Part shown: in pieces, positions 58,936 to 64,000 of the stretch
Layout of the letters: each line of letters begins with the position of its first letter
Numbering within the stretch: the stretch's first letter is position 1
NCBI RefSeq assembly: GCF_027596085.1
Contig: NC_072456.1
Coordinates: forward strand, 17,002,744 to 17,066,743
DNA from: Anoplopoma fimbria
Lineage: Eukaryota > Chordata > Actinopteri > Perciformes > Anoplopomatidae
Length of the DNA: 64,000 nucleotides
Reading direction: 5' to 3'
The notes under the pieces: model-generated
Told to the model about the DNA's origin: nothing
The model's database searches: none
The model's input: the letters and a program-made list of their open reading frames with translations, nothing else
Translations under genes and position numbers: made by a program

Positions 58936-60664
58936 CAAACGTCTATTTTCCAAAATGTCAAACTTTACTTTAAAAAATATCCTTAGTCCACAATTTCTTT
59001 CAAATCAGGATGAGTATTTTGACAAACTGGAGCCCTCCTCGGTTACTGTTTGTGACTAAAAGTGACCTCTTGGTAAGACGATGTAAGAGGAAGATGGTGG
59101 TAATGTTTGAGGAGGAAATTATTCACGTGGATGTTAGTCCCTGCTGTGAAATGCCTTTTAGACATTGTTACGGGCCTTTTCGCTTTCCTATTTCTTGGTT
59201 ACCACATTACCTTGAAAGCCTGCAAAAACCATTACCATCATTTATCTCTAGGTTGCAGCTCTCTGAGTGCAACATTTTATCTGTTTTACACCTCCTCCAC
59301 CTCTTGAAACATCAGAGACGGACGTAACTATGCTGCTCCTTGAACAGCGGATCATTATAACCCAACTCTCAATACCTACACACACAGCTTGTCGTTATAT
59401 TTAGGTGCTAATTCAGTAACTATGCTGTGATTGTCATGTTTGCCCCTTCCTCTCTAATTTTCCCTTCTCCAGCCCTGCGGGAGGTGCTGAGAGTGAGCTG
59501 CCACAGCTGATCTGGGTGGCATCATCTTCCTCCTGGCAGACACCTCTGGTGAATAAATAAGCCTCTAATGACGCCACCTTGAATTACCAAAATGCTTACA
59601 GCTGCACTATTAAAGTGCAGGGATTTTCTTCTGGAGCTGTAAAGTGGGATGCACACAACTGGGCCCTTTTATTAATTCTGACAAGTCTCTCCAGAATGAC
59701 TTCTGCTACCAAATTGCAGGACCCCATTACTGGCTAAACCTACTGCCATCCAGCTTTCCAATTAGAGCACAGAGGGGAAGCCCGGCCACTTGTTGTAATG
59801 GATGGCAGTATGGACGGTGAGGAGGTGGAGGATTTAGAGAGCAAAGAGGGAGGGAGAGAAAAGGAGAGAAATTCCTGCTTCATTTTCTGTAATTAAAATC
59901 CTTAATTTGTCCACCGTCATCCTATACAGAAATGGACGAAGGTGTTGTTACTGCCGCGAGCATCTCCTGTCCGAACACAATTCAATATAATGGTCTCATT
60001 AAAATGAGATGCTTACTGATCTGAGGACTGATCATGCTTAATAAACAACATGAAGCACTTTGAAATTGGATTAGGGACAGATTTCAGTTTTAATTTTCAG
60101 CTTTGCTTGATACAGTGAACAAATCCTGAGGCGATCTTTGAATGAATCCTTGCAATTCTAAACTAACCAACTCCAAAGCTTAAACCGCAAGTTGTTTGAT
60201 ATGACATTGATATCGATGGATCATCATATAAACCTGTAAAATATACATGTGTTTGCAGGGCGTAATATAAACCTCAGTAATGAGACAGGTTTTCAATTCC
60301 CTTACCTCACTGCAGGCAGCGAGAACCAACCAACTTCCAGCCTGTTAATTAGTTGTCAGACAAGGAAACTAAACATAAACAGTGACAGATTAAATTTCTC
60401 AAAGGGATTACCTACCTTTGCAGTGTCATAAAGCAGGTACAGATAATTTGTAGTACTAAACTTTGGAAAAAGTTCATCCAAGTAGAAGGATAAAATCTGT
60501 CATTATCCAAAAGGTTTTTTGTATGTACATGACAAAAACACATAACCTAAGGGTCTGGAAAAACCATGGACCTCGAATGTAGCAATTTTTACTGTAACGA
60601 TGGCTGACTTCTCATCAATTCATAGCCCTGAGGCCAGGTGACTAATATGTGTCGTAAAAAAATC

Positions 60665-61130
60665 TTCAATAGGGGTGCAAAGATACCAAAACTGATATTG
60701 GGTATCTGTCCAATAATGTGCCAATGTACTCATACTTTTTTAATCATGAATCTACTCCAATACAATCCCATCCGATACCACTTTGTGCACTCTTGTGTAC
60801 ACATGCAGCCACTTTCTTAATAAGTCTCAATGCATCAATTAGTTTAACTGTGAGGCAGCTGTGTGTCTGTCTGGCATAGTCTGTCAGGGTTTCAGCCAGG
60901 GAATTGCAAGCCCGGCATAACAATAGCAAGAGTGTTGTTGTGAGAGAGAGAGTGTATGTGCGAGTATGAAGTAAGCAGTAACGTTATAGCTGTGATGTAA
61001 TAGTTCAGTACAGTTTATTTGTCGGTGAATAAAGGCTACAAATTCTCAAGACCCGAGCCAAGCTGCCATGTCTTGCTTTCCACCTGCTGATTAAAGTGAA
61101 GAGACAACAACATCCCAGACTCACTTAAGG
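60665..61130. repeat. Probable hAT-type element remnant
   Basis: The left end reads aataggggtgcaaagatacc, followed by tattgggtatctgtcca, tccgataccacttt and a gaggcagctgtgtgtctgtc block. This series resembles degenerate non-autonomous hAT elements of fish. A matching right end was not identified. Confidence 0.4.
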
Positions 61131-64000
61131 TGGGCTGACCACCTCATAGTTGAATGTTAAAATGTCAACAACAGCATCATGTTGTAAATTTAACATGTTA
61201 GGAAGTGAGGAACATTGAATGAAGTTACGGCATGTTTTCAAACACATTGTCAACACAAAATATACGTAGTCCTAATGTTTGAAGGATAACGTAGAATTTT
61301 GGGATCAACATGCCAATGTGCCAGCAGTGTGTGCTTTCAAATAAAGAACATCCAGCAGTTGACTCCCAGCCCATGAACTTTGAAAGTCACTCTAGTTTTA
61401 CCTCCATTATCACCTGCTGCTCATACCATTATTAAACATATCAATCTCAATCATTTCCAACAGAACAACACACACAACCATACTCCAATAATAAAAAGCA
61501 ATAAAAATGTGCAGAAAAAAAAGGGATTGTTTTCTTTTTCTTTCCATTTATTTGAGCCCAGCAGCAATTGAGGAGGTGGACTAAGTGCTGGAAAGGCAGG
61601 GCCAAGACATAAAACCTCATCAGCCTTTATTGCTTGTCTGGTTTTGGCATCTCTTCATATTCTAAGATCTCCTTGTGGCTAAGATGTTTGGTAGGTTAAT
61701 AAAGAATTGAGATGTGAAGAGTTGCAGCAGACAGCAAACGGCTAAAAACACAACTAGATTCCCAGCAAGGGCACATTAGCTGATGAACATTATTCCGTAA
61801 TGGTATCATTATCTATGATGAATCCAGTGATTTACCCTATTAATGTACTGCTGGAATTCGCCAGAGGGTCCAATGATAGTGTGTGATAGCGTGGGAATAT
61901 ATGATGATAACTGTATATCAGTTCCAAGTTCAACAGATCAGACATTGGTGTTTTTGATATAACAATTTGTCTTGTATAGTGCATCTGCAAATTGTTGTGT
62001 TTAACATGGGAATTCCTCTGTAATAGTTTTTTTTAATGTCGGTGTGCCCTATTTGTTACTTTTGTTGCTCCATCAACATAAGCACACTTTACTGTATTAG
62101 TGTACAGTACAAATCTATGCCCATTACTTTAGCTGTAACCCTGAAGTTATAGTCTACTCTCGGTTTATGGCCCACTTTGTTTCTTGTTTTTTCTTCAAGG
62201 CAGCACTCCAGTCCTTGAATAAAACAGAAATGACCCCAAAGCTGAGGTAACAATGATGTACAGGTGAGGTGATGATAGCTTGGAGAAAAGTTGAACTTGA
62301 CAATCCAACATCGAGCTTGCAAAATGTCCCCCTGCGCTGTGCAGACCTTGTCAGAGTAATATAAACCCTTTTACAACCAACGTCATGATTACGTAACGAT
62401 GTTAGATAGAGGCCAAACAAAAGACAGACTGGAGGCATACATGAATCACCTCAGAGAAGTGGCTAAAGTTACACACCAAAAAAAGTCAGCTTGCTGTGTT
62501 GTTGGGTGCTAGAGTTGATATCCCAATACATTTGAGATGATATATCGTGATATGAGACTCTAACAAGCAATATCTGCAAAGTGTTTCAGATATGTAAAGA
62601 AAATATTGCTAATAGTTTAGCTTAGCCCTCTGCTTCAGCCCATGTCTGTTAACCTGTATAAGAGGGATGTAAGGATGACCTTCTATTGGGCTATTTTTGT
62701 AATCAGTGTAGCTTTAAAGCATAGCCGAATTAGCAAGATAACTAGCGAACGGCTGGCTACTTAGCTAGCTTGCTAATTCTGCCATGCTTTTCATGCAACA
62801 CCGGTTACTGAAAATGTTCATACAAAGTTGTCATTTATCCGACGATTACAATATGCTATCCTACACTGTGACCAGAGCGTGTGGATAAAGAATATAGTTG
62901 TTCAAATTGACTAATTTGACTCATTGGCAAGTTAGCTAGCTACCTTTCTGATTCCATCATGCTTTAATGTCAACATTACACTAGTAACAGAAAATGAGCC
63001 CAACTGCAGGCTGGTGGTCTCATTCCTCGGGCTAGTAGAGTAATTTAATGGGAGGAGAGCAGATGGAAGATCTGGTGACTAGCTCGCTAACAATCCAGCT
63101 CTAGAGATGGACAAGCTAGCTAGCTTACCAGCTGTCTGCCAGCAGCATAGGCGTTGGCAAATATGGTCCCGCTGGTTAATATTAACTTTCTCAAGTAACA
63201 CACATTATCAACCATTATAAAAAAAAGCCAACAAGACTTTCTAGACAGTGTTAAGTAACATGTGCAGTGAATAATTCTGCCTCCACCTATTCTGCGACCT
63301 CAAAAATACGTCACATGTTCACTAACAAAAAAGGGTTCAGTAGTGAAAAAGTTCTCACCATGTCCAAGTTACTTGGTGGAACAGCCTCTGTTGTCAGTTT
63401 TTTTTATGTTGTATGTGTATAACCTGGTCATAATAATTGTCTGTAAATCCTTTTCATCTGCAGATAATGAGCTGATCAGGCTCCAGAAATAGAATGTTTC
63501 ACCATTAAGCACGCTGGAAACAAGATCCTTGCAGAAATCCAAGGGAAACTATGAACTCCATTTCTGTTCAACTTGTAATTAACCATTAGTTTATGATAAT
63601 ATTCCTGTCATGACCTAATGGTGCAAAAATAACATGCTTCCGCAAATGTCACAACCAATACATATGATGAGTAATTGCCAATGAAGTTAACGATGCAGAA
63701 AGCGTGATTATGGAGAGCTTGTTACCAATTTCATGCACTTCTGGGGAATTCATGAATTAAGGGAAATCAATTGATGAAAATGAACTTTTCGAAAATACCT
63801 TGTGAGAGGCAATTAATCTTCAATGGGAGAGCTGCACAGGGCATGTAATTCAAAGATAAGCTATCACCCACTCATTGAAATAGTTTCTAATTTATTCATG
63901 CTAATCAGTGTCTTTCAGCCTCAGCATCTTGCTTATGATAAACAAAGTTCCCCAGCATGGGCCACTCTGCTTTCACTTTCAAGGATGATCACTAGTTTTT

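Larger units (their letters stand above)
53955..64000 (-). other. Intron upstream of the Ig2 first-half exon (runs off the window)
   Basis: About 10 kb of the intron that should separate the Ig1 exon from Ig2. I searched the minus strand for Ig1 hallmarks (WLNRSSI, DDGPYTC) and found none, so the Ig1 and signal-peptide exons are probably beyond 64000. Content: remnants of fish dispersed repeats at 54700-54915, 58411-58935 and 60665-61130, a GCTAGC-rich segment at 62640-63310, and a non-repetitive stretch at 59470-59830. Confidence 0.7.

Overview
The window looks like ray-finned (teleost) fish genomic DNA, almost all of it intronic. It carries a central part of an IgLON-family cell-adhesion gene on the minus strand. 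Four consecutive coding exons with canonical splice sites were read by hand: 53829-53954, 37844-37975, 24338-24458 and 21786-21934. Joined, they give an uninterrupted stretch covering all of Ig domain 2 and Ig domain 3. The residues fit NEGR1 (neuronal growth regulator 1, Kilon/neurotractin) better than LSAMP, NTM, OPCML or IGLON5. The teleost assignment also rests on two Tc1 elements of fish type, a Rex1/CR1-like LINE fragment, an IS630-like transposon fossil, and several dispersed repeats I recognise as common in fish.

A fifth, very short candidate exon (9751-9792, 42 nt) lies 12 kb downstream of the last Ig exon. It has a strong polypyrimidine tract and acceptor, a good donor and matching phase-1 ends, and would add 14 residues rich in Pro, Thr and Ser just after Ig3. 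It sits where optional segments are known in other IgLON proteins, and is the most interesting observation here. The signal-peptide and Ig1 exons (expected right of 53955) and the final GPI-anchor exon (expected left of 9750) were not found and are probably outside the window.

Layout from right to left, in gene order: 53955-64000 is intron with fish dispersed repeats; 53829-53954 encodes Ig2 first half; 37976-53828 is an intron with a complete but dead Tc1 element (45431-47060) and a GATA/GACA satellite block; 37844-37975 encodes Ig2 second half; 24459-37843 is an intron with an IS630-like fossil, a TTAA-flanked short element and two copies of a dispersed repeat; 24338-24458 and 21786-21934 encode Ig3; 9793-21785 is an intron with a second complete, frameshifted Tc1 element and three long dinucleotide tracts; 9751-9792 is the candidate optional exon; 1-9750 is intron with a LINE fragment. 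No bacterial-type operons, CRISPR arrays, tRNA or rRNA genes were seen.
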